A stretch of DNA of 64,000 nt from Ruminococcus sp. AF41-9 (GCF_003477525.1 NZ_QUDO01000010.1:30823-94822), one strand, 5' to 3'; positions 51,516 to 61,020 are shown, counted from the stretch's first letter. Translations and numbers: made by a program. The notes: a model not told the origin generated them from the letters alone.

Positions 51516-52373
51516 TCAGGCTTTTACTCCTCCTGCCATTATACCATCCATGATCTGCTTTTCAAAGACTGCAACAAAAATAATGATAGGCAGAAGTATG
51601 ATCCATCCCATTGCACTTACCAGATCCCACGGAACTCCATACATGTTGTCACGCAGTGGAAGCTGTACAATGGCAACGGAAAGAACCTGAATACCATTTG
51701 AATAAAACAACGGTGTGAAGAAGTTATTCAGGCAGGTAATAAAGTTGATAATACATACAGTTGCGATTGCAGGTTTCATAAGAGGCAATACGATTGTAAA
51801 AAGTCTCTGTGAAAAAGTTGCACCGTCAATCGCTGCTGCCTCTTCCAGTGAAATAGGGATTTCCCCCACAAAGTTTCTCAGAATCAGAACCGTAAATGGG
51901 ATAACAGTACTGATATAAAGCAAAATCAGTCCGGGATATGTATCATATAATTTTACTTTCTGCATGAACTCATATAATGGTCTTGCTGTAACAACCTCAG
52001 GAATTAACATAGTTGCAATAATAAATGCAAAAGCAATATTGATTCCTTTTGTAGTGAAACGTGAGAATCCGTATGCAGCCATTGCACAGAGTACAGTACT
52101 GATAACCAGTGTAAGACCTACGATCAATACTGTATTTCCCACTTTTGATAAAAGTCCTACGTTCTCGATCAGAAACTTATAGCTTTCCAGTGTCGGATGA
52201 TCCGGCAGATAATCAATCGGTGTTTTGAATAATTCTCCGGAAGGTGTAATAGAGGAAATAAAAATCCAATATACCGGAAACAGGATAATAAATGAGACAA
52301 TTGCAAACAGTACCCATCTTCCACCTGCCATTACACCATGATATATGTTATATTTTCTTGAATCTTTTTTCAT
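51516..52373 (-). CDS. Sugar ABC transporter permease, MalG type
   Basis: A 285-residue inner-membrane permease with six expected helices. The EAA motif that docks the ATPase is in the segment EEAAAIDGATFSQRLFTIVLPLMKP. AAAGGAGG lies seven bases before the ATG at 52373. It follows the MalF-type permease by 13 bases, and with it would form the channel. The ATPase subunit (MsmX-like) is absent from the window. Confidence 0.93.
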   Translation of the reverse strand: MKKDSRKYNIYHGVMAGGRWVLFAIVSFIILFPVYWIFISSITPSGELFKTPIDYLPDHPTLESYKFLIENVGLLSKVGNTVLIVGLTLVISTVLCAMAAYGFSRFTTKGINIAFAFIIATMLIPEVVTARPLYEFMQKVKLYDTYPGLILLYISTVIPFTVLILRNFVGEIPISLEEAAAIDGATFSQRLFTIVLPLMKPAIATVCIINFITCLNNFFTPLFYSNGIQVLSVAIVQLPLRDNMYGVPWDLVSAMGWIILLPIIIFVAVFEKQIMDGIMAGGVKA

Positions 52374-52386
52374 GGTATTTCCTCCT

Positions 52387-53265
52387 TTAGTTATCAATCT
52401 TGTTCATAACACGTATATTCAGCCAGCTGAATACTGCCATTACAACAAACAGTAACATTGCCAGTGCAGATGCATAACCGACATTCAGATTTGTAAACGC
52501 CTCTGTCGTGATTCTGTATGCGATCAGTGCCGTATCTTCTCCAGGACCACCTGAAGTCATAGAATATACAATATCAAAGGTTGTCAGTCTCCATAAAGTA
52601 AATGGAATAGATAAAGTCAGTACATTTTTCAGTATCAACGGTAATGTAATTCTGAAGAAACACTGGATTCCATTTGCACCGTCTACTTTTGCGGCTTCAT
52701 AGATATCACCCGAAATAAACTGCAGACCGGATAATACAAGAATCGCAAAGAACGGAAGATCTTTCCACAGATCCACGGCAATTACAGCAGCTCTTGCAGA
52801 TCCTGTATTGATCAGCCAGCTATTCTGGTATCCATGGACAAACAATCTGATAAAGTCATTGATCAGACCATAATCATTATTAAATGCCCATTTTGCAGCC
52901 ATACCTACAACAACTGCCGGCATTGCCCAGGGAATCAGTACAATCGTACGAAGAAAACGACGTCCCTTAAATTTCATATTTAATATCAGAGCAAGACCTA
53001 CACCTAATATTACATGGAATATCATTGATACTACTACAAAAATCACTGTAAAACGTATAGATGTAAGCACTTTGGGATCTGAAAAAATTTTCAGGTAATT
53101 CTGAATTCCACAGAATTCATTAATTCCGGACAGAATTTTAATATCAAAAAAACTATTTCTAACTGTCATTAAAATCGGATACAAAGTCGTAAATCCACGA
53201 ATAATAACCACAGGTAACACCAACAGCCACGGAATCCATTTCATTGATTTTTTACTGATTGTCAC
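52387..53265 (-). CDS. Sugar ABC transporter permease, MalF type
   Basis: A 292-residue permease paired with the following MalG-type one. Six or seven hydrophobic segments are visible, and the docking loop EAAKVDGANGIQCFFRITLP is present. The GTG at 53263-53265 is chosen: GGAGG lies eight bases upstream, and a longer open frame has no ribosome site. It comes after the binding-protein gene at 53389, past a hairpin that may reduce permease expression relative to binding protein. Confidence 0.92.
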   Translation of the reverse strand: MTISKKSMKWIPWLLVLPVVIIRGFTTLYPILMTVRNSFFDIKILSGINEFCGIQNYLKIFSDPKVLTSIRFTVIFVVVSMIFHVILGVGLALILNMKFKGRRFLRTIVLIPWAMPAVVVGMAAKWAFNNDYGLINDFIRLFVHGYQNSWLINTGSARAAVIAVDLWKDLPFFAILVLSGLQFISGDIYEAAKVDGANGIQCFFRITLPLILKNVLTLSIPFTLWRLTTFDIVYSMTSGGPGEDTALIAYRITTEAFTNLNVGYASALAMLLFVVMAVFSWLNIRVMNKIDN

Positions 53266-53296
53266 AGGTACTCCCTCCTTCATATCTTTAAGCACA

Positions 53297-53326
53297 GGTA
53301 TAAAGCAGATTTTTCTGCTTTATACC
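53297..53326 (-). terminator. Attenuating hairpin between binding protein and permease genes
   Basis: GGTATAAAGCAGA and TCTGCTTTATACC form a perfect 13-base stem with a four-base loop. There is no T-run, so it probably lowers, not stops, downstream transcription, or protects the upstream mRNA. Confidence 0.7.
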
Positions 53327-53388
53327 TTCATTTATTATGTCAGTTTTTATGTGTCAGTATTTCAAAAGACTTTAAACGAATACCGTTT

Positions 53389-54624
53389 TTACTGATATGT
53401 ATCAACGACTTCCTGTGCTTTTTTACAGAACTCATCTACTGTGATCTCATCTTTCATGCAGGACTGGAAGATAGTTCCCATATCACTGATGAACTCCATT
53501 GTCTGTGCTACCAACGGACGTCCCTGTACGTTGCACTCTTCTGCATACTGGCTGTATATTTCTTTTGCAGGATCAGTATCCGGAACAACTTTTTCTGCAA
53601 CATCCTTTCTTGCAGGATATCTGTCAAATGCTTTATAGGATGCTTCCATTCCACCTTCATCTGCCATATACTGCAGGAATTTAATGGCTGCATCTTTGTT
53701 TTTGGATGCACTGTTCAGCACATAGCTCCAGGAATCTGTAAAGATTGCTCGCTCTCCATTGCCGCTGAAATCAGGTACCATTGCCATGTGGATCTTGTCA
53801 GCTCCCAGCATATCTGCCTTTGCATAATCCGTACCTAAGCCCCACATAAACCAGCATCCGTATTTGCCATCATTGATTTTTGGATTCATCTGATCATATT
53901 TATCTGCGATCTGATCAACAGGTGTTTCTTTGTTGGCAACCAGATCATGAAGGAACTGAATTGCTTCTTTATTTTCTTCTTTTGTCCAGTCGAAGTAGTC
54001 ACCGCCAAACATATTTACAAACTGTGCAATTTCATTAAATGCATATGTCTTTTCCCAGGAACCGCCGTATCCGAAACGTCCATCTTTTGAAACTGCTTCC
54101 ATGTATTTCATGAAATCTTCTTTTGTATCAATGGATTCGATTCCCACCTCATCCATAATTTCCTGATTTACCCAAAATGCAAGATATCCTGTATATCCCG
54201 GAACTCCTACAATATTTCCATCCTTATCTGTGATCATATCCTGAATATAACCCTGCGCAAACTGATCAATGATATCATCTGTCATAACCGTGTCATTCAG
54301 ACCTTCCAGCCATCCGGAATTCTTGAATGCAGCACTCATTTCATCGTTGATTTCGACAATGTCTACGGAAGAATCTCCTGTAGAAAGAATCGTTGTAATC
54401 TTCTGCTGACGTGTGTCTGTATCTGTCGGAGCTGCAATAACATTGATATTTAAACCCGTTGCCTCCTCTACATTTGCAAGCCAGTCATCAAAATCCGGGT
54501 CAGTAGTGTTAACGCTGTATAAAGTAAGATCATATTTCTCCTCTGCTGATACACTTACAACATTCCCCATCATTCCTGCCACCATTGTTGCAGCTAAAAC
54601 TGCACTTAACACTTTTTTCCTCAT
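53389..54624 (-). CDS. Sugar ABC transporter solute-binding protein (no lipobox)
   Basis: A 411-residue family 1 solute-binding protein, first in the operon. Residues 1-27 are a normal signal peptide ending near SVSA, but no Cys follows, so no lipid anchor is expected; the related protein at 49105 has one. Sequence after processing, EEKYDLTLYSVNTTDPDFDD, fits the family. As the first and likely most abundant product it would bind the sugar outside and pass it to the permeases. Loss of the anchor is unusual in a Gram-positive, and a hairpin in its leader (54640-54665) may tune translation. Confidence 0.9.
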   Translation of the reverse strand: MRKKVLSAVLAATMVAGMMGNVVSVSAEEKYDLTLYSVNTTDPDFDDWLANVEEATGLNINVIAAPTDTDTRQQKITTILSTGDSSVDIVEINDEMSAAFKNSGWLEGLNDTVMTDDIIDQFAQGYIQDMITDKDGNIVGVPGYTGYLAFWVNQEIMDEVGIESIDTKEDFMKYMEAVSKDGRFGYGGSWEKTYAFNEIAQFVNMFGGDYFDWTKEENKEAIQFLHDLVANKETPVDQIADKYDQMNPKINDGKYGCWFMWGLGTDYAKADMLGADKIHMAMVPDFSGNGERAIFTDSWSYVLNSASKNKDAAIKFLQYMADEGGMEASYKAFDRYPARKDVAEKVVPDTDPAKEIYSQYAEECNVQGRPLVAQTMEFISDMGTIFQSCMKDEITVDEFCKKAQEVVDTYQ

Positions 54625-54639
54625 ATTCTCTCCTTTTCC

Positions 54640-54665
54640 GAACAGTTCTCTCGCATCAACTGTTC
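54640..54665 (-). promoter_or_regulatory. Inverted repeat in the leader of the ABC operon
   Basis: GAACAGTT and AACTGTTC are separated by ten bases, 16 bases before the first start codon. It could be a YesN or repressor site, or a hairpin in the mRNA leader. Confidence 0.45.
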
Positions 54666-54805
54666 TGTGTTATTTGGTAATTAAAGAATAACAAAAACAC
54701 TCTTTTTACTAAATACAATTTCTTTTGATTGATTTATATTATTTTTCGTTCTATTGTTTTTTTCATTCTGATTTTTTATAATACAGATAGCAGATGAACA
54801 CTGTG

Positions 54806-54833
54806 TTGCATCTTTACAGAATTGCTGTATAAT
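54806..54833 (+). promoter_or_regulatory. Promoter of the sensor kinase gene
   Basis: TTGCAT at 54806-54811 and a perfect TATAAT at 54828-54833, spacer 16, about 65 bases before the start codon. Confidence 0.7.
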
Positions 54834-54897
54834 ATGGCAATCTTCAAAAAGATACCTGATAAAATCAAACCTATTCATATAAGGAGTATTATGTGTA

Positions 54898-56742
54898 ATG
54901 AAACTCAACTTGAAAAAAATAAATTATCATAAATGGATTCCTTCCAGATTTTCCTCATTTCAGGCAAAACTCCTGATTGCCTTTCTGGTTGCAACCCTGC
55001 TTCCTCTGACACTTGTTGCACTGGTCAGTTACCATGTTTCCTATAATCTTGCCAGAGACCGAATCACAAACTCTGCATTGATGTCTGATGAACAGCTTAT
55101 TTTTCAGCTTAACAGCCGTCTGAACCAGACCGAAAACGTTGCTGACACCATCCAGTATCAGATGTACGCTTTTGAACACTCTTCCCCAGATCAGGTTGGC
55201 ACCATGCAGGCATTAACATCCATGAGAAGCAATATTTCATTATATAAATCTACATTTGATTTCTTTCATATATATGTTTTTTTAAAACCGGAACAAACCG
55301 GAGCTGATGAGGGTATATATTTCTTTTCCACAGATAAACTTTTCAATTATGGAATCAGCGAATCTGAATTACATTCCATAGGTTCTTCTTCCCTGTGGCT
55401 GTTAAAGAAAAATACCACCTTACCCAGAGTTATATCTGCTTCCAAAAGAAGCGCAAATACACTGCTGTGTTTTCGTGCTCTTCAGGACAAATCCAGCAAT
55501 GTTCTCGAATATGCTTATTGTATTGCACTTGACTGCGATGAATTTTCCCGGTATCTTCAGACTTCTGCTTCTGATACCGCAATTTCCAGTTACATTCTGA
55601 CACCACAGGGACAAATTGCAGCTCACAGTGATTCTTCCCGTAATCAGACCTGGATTTCAGATTCAATAAAACAGATGTTTCTGGAAAATACCAATTCCTT
55701 CTTTAAAGACAATGACATCTACTATAACTGCCGCACTCTGGATAACGGTTGGCTGCATATTACGGAAATCCCGGAAAACTATATCAAAAGCAATACACAG
55801 GTACTGATCAAAACACTGTTGATCACTGTAATTATTTCTCTGCCGCTGACTATTTTTATTGTAATCCTTTTTTCCAGGAAACTGACAAGCAGAATTGCCG
55901 CACTGTCCTATGCCATGGAATCCTTTCATCTTGGACATGATCCGGAGCACCTTTCCATCATCACACTCCCACATCCGGCCGATGCTTCCAATTATGATGA
56001 AATAGACAATCTGGGGATTACCTTTGAAGATATGCAGCACACAATTGCCCAGAATCTGAAATCAATTGTCAGTCTCTCCATTAATGAAGAACGACTGAAA
56101 TATCAGTTATTACAGTCACAGATCAATCCACATTTTCTCTACAATATCCTTGGAACCATCCGAACCTGCCAGGCACTTGGCAAATTGGATATTGCAGATC
56201 AGATGCTGACAAATCTGACTGCCTTTTACCGACTGACGCTGAGAAAATCAAAAGAACTGATACCGATCAAAGACGAACTGGAAATTGCCCGCCTGTATCT
56301 GGAAATGGAGAAACTCTGCCATAAAGATAATCTTAACTGGGAGATCAATGCCGAAGACGGAATAGAAAATTTCACGATCTGCAAATTTACATTACAGCCA
56401 TTCCTGGAGAATTCTATCCTGCACGGTCTTTCAGCCGATACACCTGAAGTTTTTATTTCCATTCAAGTGCTCTACGGTGATGATACCGTAGTGATATCCA
56501 TTGAAGATAATGGAGCCGGAATGTCTCCGGAGACACTGGAACAGCTCCGATATGCCATAGACAACAAAGTCATAAATTACGAAAAACATTTTGGAATTTC
56601 AAATGTAAGCGCCCGCATTTCCAATCCTTTGTACGGTAACGGCTCTGTGCGTATTGACAGCCATCCCGGAAACGGTACCTATGTCACAATTGAATTTCAG
56701 CAAATGGAGGATACAGATGAGGAAAATAATGATTGTAGATGA
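54898..56742 (+). CDS. YesM-type sensor histidine kinase
   Basis: A 614-residue membrane kinase. TM1 lies at about 24-44, an extracytoplasmic sensor domain follows, TM2 is near 300-325, then a HAMP linker. The His_kinase domain has SQINPHFLYNILGTIR with the phosphorylated His, and the ATP-binding lobe has FTLQPFLENSILHGL and IEDNGAGMS. It would sense an extracellular sugar and phosphorylate the response regulator that follows. AAGGAG is 11 bases before the ATG at 54898. It is divergent from the ABC operon, the typical layout for a kinase that controls it. Confidence 0.92.
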   Translation: MKLNLKKINYHKWIPSRFSSFQAKLLIAFLVATLLPLTLVALVSYHVSYNLARDRITNSALMSDEQLIFQLNSRLNQTENVADTIQYQMYAFEHSSPDQVGTMQALTSMRSNISLYKSTFDFFHIYVFLKPEQTGADEGIYFFSTDKLFNYGISESELHSIGSSSLWLLKKNTTLPRVISASKRSANTLLCFRALQDKSSNVLEYAYCIALDCDEFSRYLQTSASDTAISSYILTPQGQIAAHSDSSRNQTWISDSIKQMFLENTNSFFKDNDIYYNCRTLDNGWLHITEIPENYIKSNTQVLIKTLLITVIISLPLTIFIVILFSRKLTSRIAALSYAMESFHLGHDPEHLSIITLPHPADASNYDEIDNLGITFEDMQHTIAQNLKSIVSLSINEERLKYQLLQSQINPHFLYNILGTIRTCQALGKLDIADQMLTNLTAFYRLTLRKSKELIPIKDELEIARLYLEMEKLCHKDNLNWEINAEDGIENFTICKFTLQPFLENSILHGLSADTPEVFISIQVLYGDDTVVISIEDNGAGMSPETLEQLRYAIDNKVINYEKHFGISNVSARISNPLYGNGSVRIDSHPGNGTYVTIEFQQMEDTDEENNDCR

Positions 56743-58321
56743 CAATTATCTGTCAGCAGAAGGAATTGAAAAGAACATCGACTGGGAAGTTCTAAACGCA
56801 GAAATCGTACATATCTGCTATAATGGAACTTCTGCGATCGAAGCTATGAAAAACGAACCTGTAGATCTGATCATCTCAGATATTGAAATGCCGGATCTGG
56901 ATGGAATTTCCATGAGCAGGCAGGCACTGGATATTAATCCAATGGTAAAAATCATACTGATCAGTGCCTATGATAAATTTGAATATGCAAGACGCGCTCT
57001 GCTTCTTGGTGCATTGGATTATATTGAAAAACCTCTGGATTACGCATACCTGATCCAGAAAGTAAAAAATGCTTTTGCCTTGATGGAACGTGAGCAGAAA
57101 AATCTGCAGTTGCTTAAACAGAGCAGACCTTTACTTATCGAAAAATTTTTCCGTGATATCACTCACCGTTCCAGGCAGGAGGCTTCCTATCGTCTCAAAC
57201 CTTATCTGAACTACCTGAACCTCAAATTGGATTATGATTTTTATAACGTAGTGATTCTTGAACTGGAAAATGCACAGTCTCTCAGGGATTCCTATGGCAT
57301 TGAGAAATTTCAGATGGAACTGCTGAATCTCCGTGATCTGATCACAGAACAAACCTCAGAATTAAATTATATTTATCCTCTGCAGGATATTGATGGTTAT
57401 CTGTGTGTAATCGGACAAAGTGGCTGCCAGTCCGGAAATTTTCGCCAGTTTACCTATAAAATCATTTCTGCAATTGTAGATAACTGCAATTCACAGGGAC
57501 TGGTTCTGAATGCCGGAATCGGTGCCATTGTACAGGATCTGTGGGATCTAAACCGTTCTTATGAAAGTGCAGTTCATGCACTGGATTATCGTTTCTTTTT
57601 CCCACACCAGAACGTATTTGACGGACGTGAGGCTCTTGGACATGACTTATCTGCCACTGATTTCTCCGATTCCAAAGAGGAAGAATTAATCCGCCTTCTG
57701 TGCAAAAAGGATGTTTCTGCAATTGACTCCTGGTTTCAGGATTTCTCCAGATGGCTTACTGAGAACTTCCGCACCAAAAGTTTCGCATTTATCCAGATCT
57801 ACTCTCTGCTTGGAAGGATTCTGAAGTTTTTCTATGAATTAAACCTGGATACCCATGATCTGGAAGCAAAGATCCTGTATGTATACAATCATCTGGAAGA
57901 ATTTCATACCACAGAAGAACTATGCGGCTGGCTCAACGAACTCTGCCGTCTTCTCTGCCGGAAACTGGATTCTTCTCTGAATGATTATCACCAGAAATTA
58001 TGCGAATCCGTAACTTCATATATTGACGAAAACTATGCCAGCAATACTCTGTGTCTGAACGATATCGCCAGCGAAGCCAATGTCAGCCCGGCTTATCTGA
58101 GTGCCCTTTTTAAAAAGAAACAGGGCGTGAGTATCAGTGACTATATCACTACTCAGCGAATCAACGCCGCCTGCCGTTATCTTACAGCCACAAACATGAC
58201 TCTGAAGGAAATCAGTATGAAATGCGGTTACGCCAATCAATATTATTTCAGCACAAGCTTCAAGAAAAAAATGAATGTCACTCCATCTGCATACAGAGAT
58301 ACTCAGACGTCAAAATCTTAG
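56717..58321 (+). CDS. YesN-type response regulator with AraC DNA-binding domain
   Basis: A 534-residue activator. The receiver domain begins RKIMIVDDNYLSAEG and has the phosphorylated Asp at residue 55 in ISDIEMPDLDG; a Lys in YIEKPLD completes the acidic pocket. The C-terminal AraC-type domain has LNDIASEANVSPAYLSALFK and LKEISMKCGYANQYYFSTSFKK. It overlaps the kinase gene by 26 bases, so their translation is coupled; the ATG at 56717 follows TGGAGG. It should activate the divergent ABC/GH172 operon on sugar sensing. Confidence 0.93.
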   Translation: MRKIMIVDDNYLSAEGIEKNIDWEVLNAEIVHICYNGTSAIEAMKNEPVDLIISDIEMPDLDGISMSRQALDINPMVKIILISAYDKFEYARRALLLGALDYIEKPLDYAYLIQKVKNAFALMEREQKNLQLLKQSRPLLIEKFFRDITHRSRQEASYRLKPYLNYLNLKLDYDFYNVVILELENAQSLRDSYGIEKFQMELLNLRDLITEQTSELNYIYPLQDIDGYLCVIGQSGCQSGNFRQFTYKIISAIVDNCNSQGLVLNAGIGAIVQDLWDLNRSYESAVHALDYRFFFPHQNVFDGREALGHDLSATDFSDSKEEELIRLLCKKDVSAIDSWFQDFSRWLTENFRTKSFAFIQIYSLLGRILKFFYELNLDTHDLEAKILYVYNHLEEFHTTEELCGWLNELCRLLCRKLDSSLNDYHQKLCESVTSYIDENYASNTLCLNDIASEANVSPAYLSALFKKKQGVSISDYITTQRINAACRYLTATNMTLKEISMKCGYANQYYFSTSFKKKMNVTPSAYRDTQTSKS

Positions 58322-58328
58322 CTTTTAC

Positions 58329-58357
58329 TTGTGTTTCCCTACGACTCCCTGTATAAT
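58329..58357 (+). promoter_or_regulatory. cbiK promoter
   Basis: TTGTGT at 58329-58334 and a perfect TATAAT at 58352-58357, spacer 17. The leader of about 140 bases is too short for a full cobalamin riboswitch, and no B12-box sequence is visible. Confidence 0.6.
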
Positions 58358-58501
58358 AAAGAACAATGTCTGTTATCATGACATCTTTTTTATATGAGTG
58401 CGCAATCAATTACCTTTTACCGCCACTACATCTGTTTTGCGGAAAAACTGTCAGTGGCAGTTGTGGTAAATGCCAATATACTTATTATAAGGAGATTTAA
58501 A

Positions 58502-59308
58502 ATGGGGGTAACTGAAAAAACAGCAATTCTTGTTATCAGCTTCGGTACAAGTTATGAAGAAACACGAAAAAAAACAATTGAACAGATTGAATCTGACCTG
58601 CATCATGCATTTCCGGAATATCCGTTATACCGCGCATGGACAAGTCCCCGTATCCGCGCCAAACTCCGGAAGCGGGACGGGATCCACATTATGGATATTG
58701 ATGAGGCAATGACCCAGCTGAAAGCGGACGGAATTCGAAATGTAATTGTACAGCCAACCTATGTGATCACCGGATTTGAGAGTGATGCTATGAAAGAAAA
58801 GGTTCTTGCACATAAAAAGGACTTTGATTCTGTCATTATCTGTGATTCTCTGATGGTTACAAAACAGGACAAAGAAGAGGTCTGTCAGGCTATGGCACAG
58901 GAATATCACCCTGATTCTGATGAAATTCTCTTATTTATGGGACATGGAACAGAACATGTCGCCAATGAACTTTATCCAGAAATGGACCGTCTGTTCAAAC
59001 AGTCCGGTTATTCCAATATGCACATGGGAACTGTGGAAGGTGATTTTTCTATCGAAAGTTTTCTGGATGAACTGAAAAAAATTCATCCTGCACATGTCCA
59101 TCTGGCACCATTTATGATTGTAGCGGGCGATCATGCGACCAACGACATGTCCGGAGATGACGAAGATTCCTGGAAAAGCATTCTGGAAAAAGAAGGTTTC
59201 TCTGTTACCTGTACACTGAAAGGTCTGGGAGAATTCCCAGCTGTCAGAAATATCTTTGTCCGCCATACCAGAGCAGGTCTGAACAAACTTGCAGAACTTC
59301 AGGCTTAA
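58502..59308 (+). CDS. cbiK: Sirohydrochlorin cobaltochelatase CbiK
   Basis: A 268-residue cytosolic enzyme inserting cobalt into sirohydrochlorin for anaerobic cobalamin synthesis. Catalytic metal-binding residues are visible: His in FMGHGTEHVANEL, Glu in GTVEGDFS, and His in VAGDHATNDMSG. The N-terminus TAILVISFGTSYEETR is typical. The ATG at 58502 follows AAGGAG; an upstream open frame includes the leader and is not supported. It stands alone, away from a cob/cbi cluster, so other cobalamin genes must be elsewhere. Confidence 0.93.
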   Translation: MGVTEKTAILVISFGTSYEETRKKTIEQIESDLHHAFPEYPLYRAWTSPRIRAKLRKRDGIHIMDIDEAMTQLKADGIRNVIVQPTYVITGFESDAMKEKVLAHKKDFDSVIICDSLMVTKQDKEEVCQAMAQEYHPDSDEILLFMGHGTEHVANELYPEMDRLFKQSGYSNMHMGTVEGDFSIESFLDELKKIHPAHVHLAPFMIVAGDHATNDMSGDDEDSWKSILEKEGFSVTCTLKGLGEFPAVRNIFVRHTRAGLNKLAELQA

Positions 59309-59378
59309 AAACACCCAAAATGTTTCATAAATTCTTTTTTCCGTATTCACGGAAAAGGAACCTGTGTAACAAAACAAA

Positions 59379-59437
59379 AAACTGTGGATTTCCGATATCT
59401 TCATGATATCAGACTATCCACAGTTTTACTTTTTTCA
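59379..59437 (+). terminator. cbiK terminator
   Basis: AACTGTGGAT and ATCCACAGTT pair around a loop that itself holds GATATC-ttcat-GATATC, and TTTACTTTTTT follows. Confidence 0.75.
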
Positions 59438-59526
59438 GGATTTCTTTTTGATTCTTTTGTATGTTTTTAATGTTTTCTTTTATCGTTCTCTTTTTCCGTC
59501 TTTTCTTCTGTCTGTCCCGGTTTCTC

Positions 59527-60036
59527 TCAGTGCTTTCGCGTTTTTTTCTTTTTCACCGGATTATTCAGTACGGACCAGCAGAATGCCTGTACCAGCAAAA
59601 TACCGATAAATGCGCCGATGCTGTCTATCCCCACATCCTTTACCGCCGGAGTTCTGCTGTCCACAAAAGACTGATGATATTCGTCCAGTCCTGCGAATGC
59701 CACACATACGATTCCTGCCAGGATCATCAGCCAGATTCCTCTTACACCGTATACATACAGTGGAAAAGAAATCGCGATTGCCAGCAGAAAATACTCTGTC
59801 ATATGGGCCGCTTTTCTCACATAATAGTGGATACCATCTGCCTCATATGCAAGCTGGTCGCTGCTTTTATTTTCTGATAAGATGTTACTTTTGATCTCCA
59901 CGATATCATAACTGATCTGATAACTGAGATTTCCGGAACTCTCTCCCGTCTGTGCTGAAAAAGAAAAAATGATATACATCATCAGCAATGCGGGTACAAA
60001 AGAAAGTGGTTTCAGTAGTGTAATTAATATTTTCAT
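59527..60036 (-). CDS. VanZ-like membrane protein
   Basis: A 169-residue membrane protein with four hydrophobic segments (about 8-26, 78-95, 100-118, 138-155). The VanZ family core is clear: YYVRKAAHMTEYFLLA, AGLDEYHQSFVDSRT and DVGIDSIGAFIGI. VanZ proteins have been linked to low-level teicoplanin resistance, but most relatives have unknown roles. It lies 66 bases downstream of the gene at 60103 on the same strand, so an operon is likely. Confidence 0.85.
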   Translation of the reverse strand: MKILITLLKPLSFVPALLMMYIIFSFSAQTGESSGNLSYQISYDIVEIKSNILSENKSSDQLAYEADGIHYYVRKAAHMTEYFLLAIAISFPLYVYGVRGIWLMILAGIVCVAFAGLDEYHQSFVDSRTPAVKDVGIDSIGAFIGILLVQAFCWSVLNNPVKKKKTRKH

Positions 60037-60102
60037 TTGTCATTTTCCTTCCAGAGTGCCCCATTGTCACTCTTGCTACTGTTTTCCTTATTTTGCTTCT
60101 TT

Positions 60103-60639
60103 TTATTTTTCTGTCTCTGATTCCGGATTCTCCTCTGAATCTGTTTCTGTTTCAGCTTCTTCCTCTTCCAGTCTCTTTGTCAGATTTGCTCTCTCTGCAA
60201 TACTCATGGATTTCTTTTCTCCGGACGGAGCACTTTTTCCCTGAGATGTCTCTCCCAGTTCTCCTCCTACTGCCGCACGCATACCTGCTTCTTTCGCCGC
60301 CTTCGCTTTTTTCAGTTTATCCTCTGCCAGCATACTCTTTGCACTGAAAAACAATAACCCTGCACCGACAACCGCAAATGCAATTCCTGCCAGAAGAAAA
60401 CCGGTACTTGCACCTTCTGCACCCTGAATCACATTTTTGCACAGACTGTAACCTGTATAAAGCAGATAAATACCGGCCAGTGTCCAGAGAAGAAATCTTC
60501 GGTTTGAAGACGGATTCTGTTCTTCCTGTGACTCTGTTTCTTCCTGTATTTCTGCCTCTTCCTGTTTTGCTGATGTATCCTGCAAAGAATCTTCTGTCAG
60601 TTCAGGAGTATTTTGTTCTTCTTTATTCTGTATTTCCAT
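60103..60639 (-). CDS. Glu-rich two-helix membrane protein, unknown
   Basis: A 178-residue protein I do not recognise. The first 45 residues are acidic and rich in Glu and Gln, two membrane helices lie at about 48-66 and 78-98, and the C-terminal 80 residues are charged, with KLKKAKAAKEAG and an acidic end. Both tails should be on the same side of the membrane. A ribosome site is poor. It is followed on its strand by the VanZ-like gene. Confidence 0.6.
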   Translation of the reverse strand: MEIQNKEEQNTPELTEDSLQDTSAKQEEAEIQEETESQEEQNPSSNRRFLLWTLAGIYLLYTGYSLCKNVIQGAEGASTGFLLAGIAFAVVGAGLLFFSAKSMLAEDKLKKAKAAKEAGMRAAVGGELGETSQGKSAPSGEKKSMSIAERANLTKRLEEEEAETETDSEENPESETEK

Positions 60640-60685
60640 AGCGTTTTATCCAGCCCCCTTTTGTTTGAACTTTTTGGGTATTATC

Positions 60686-60889
60686 TTACCATTTTTTTCG
60701 TGAGGCGTAAAGAGGGCAGAAAGATAAAGGCTGCCGGATCTCTCCGACAGCCTCCTTCCTTACGAGCTCTCCCTGTTCTTCTGCCTGAGCTCTTTCTCCG
60801 CAGCCCGTACATGTTGTACAGATCACACAAAGCAAAACTCCTGCCAGAAACACGGCTTGTTTCCATTTCCATCTTTTTGTTTTTCCCAA
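60686..60889 (-). CDS. Possible short lipoprotein, unknown
   Basis: A 67-codon frame from a TTG at 60887-60889, ten bases after AAAAGGAG. It begins LGKTKRWKWKQAVFLAGVLL and continues VICTTCTGC, resembling a signal peptide ending in a lipobox-like CTGC. The C-terminal third overlaps a terminator-like hairpin (GGCTG-CGGA/TCCG-CAGCC) with T-rich sequence after it, so the end may be wrong or the gene decaying. Nothing about function can be said. Confidence 0.35.
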   Translation of the reverse strand: MGKTKRWKWKQAVFLAGVLLCVICTTCTGCGERAQAEEQGELVRKEAVGEIRQPLSFCPLYASRKKW

Positions 60890-61020
60890 TGTCCGGCATC
60901 TCCTTTTCGCAATAATTACACAGTTTCTATGCGTATCATAACCAGACATGAGCATTTTATGCCTGCAAATAAATTTTCCGGAATTTATGTTTTGCAGGAT
61001 TTCGTTTCTCCAATGTTTCT

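Noticed and set aside
58322..58501. A cobalamin riboswitch before cbiK
   Set aside because: The leader is too short and lacks the conserved B12-box core; only an ordinary promoter and a weak hairpin are seen.
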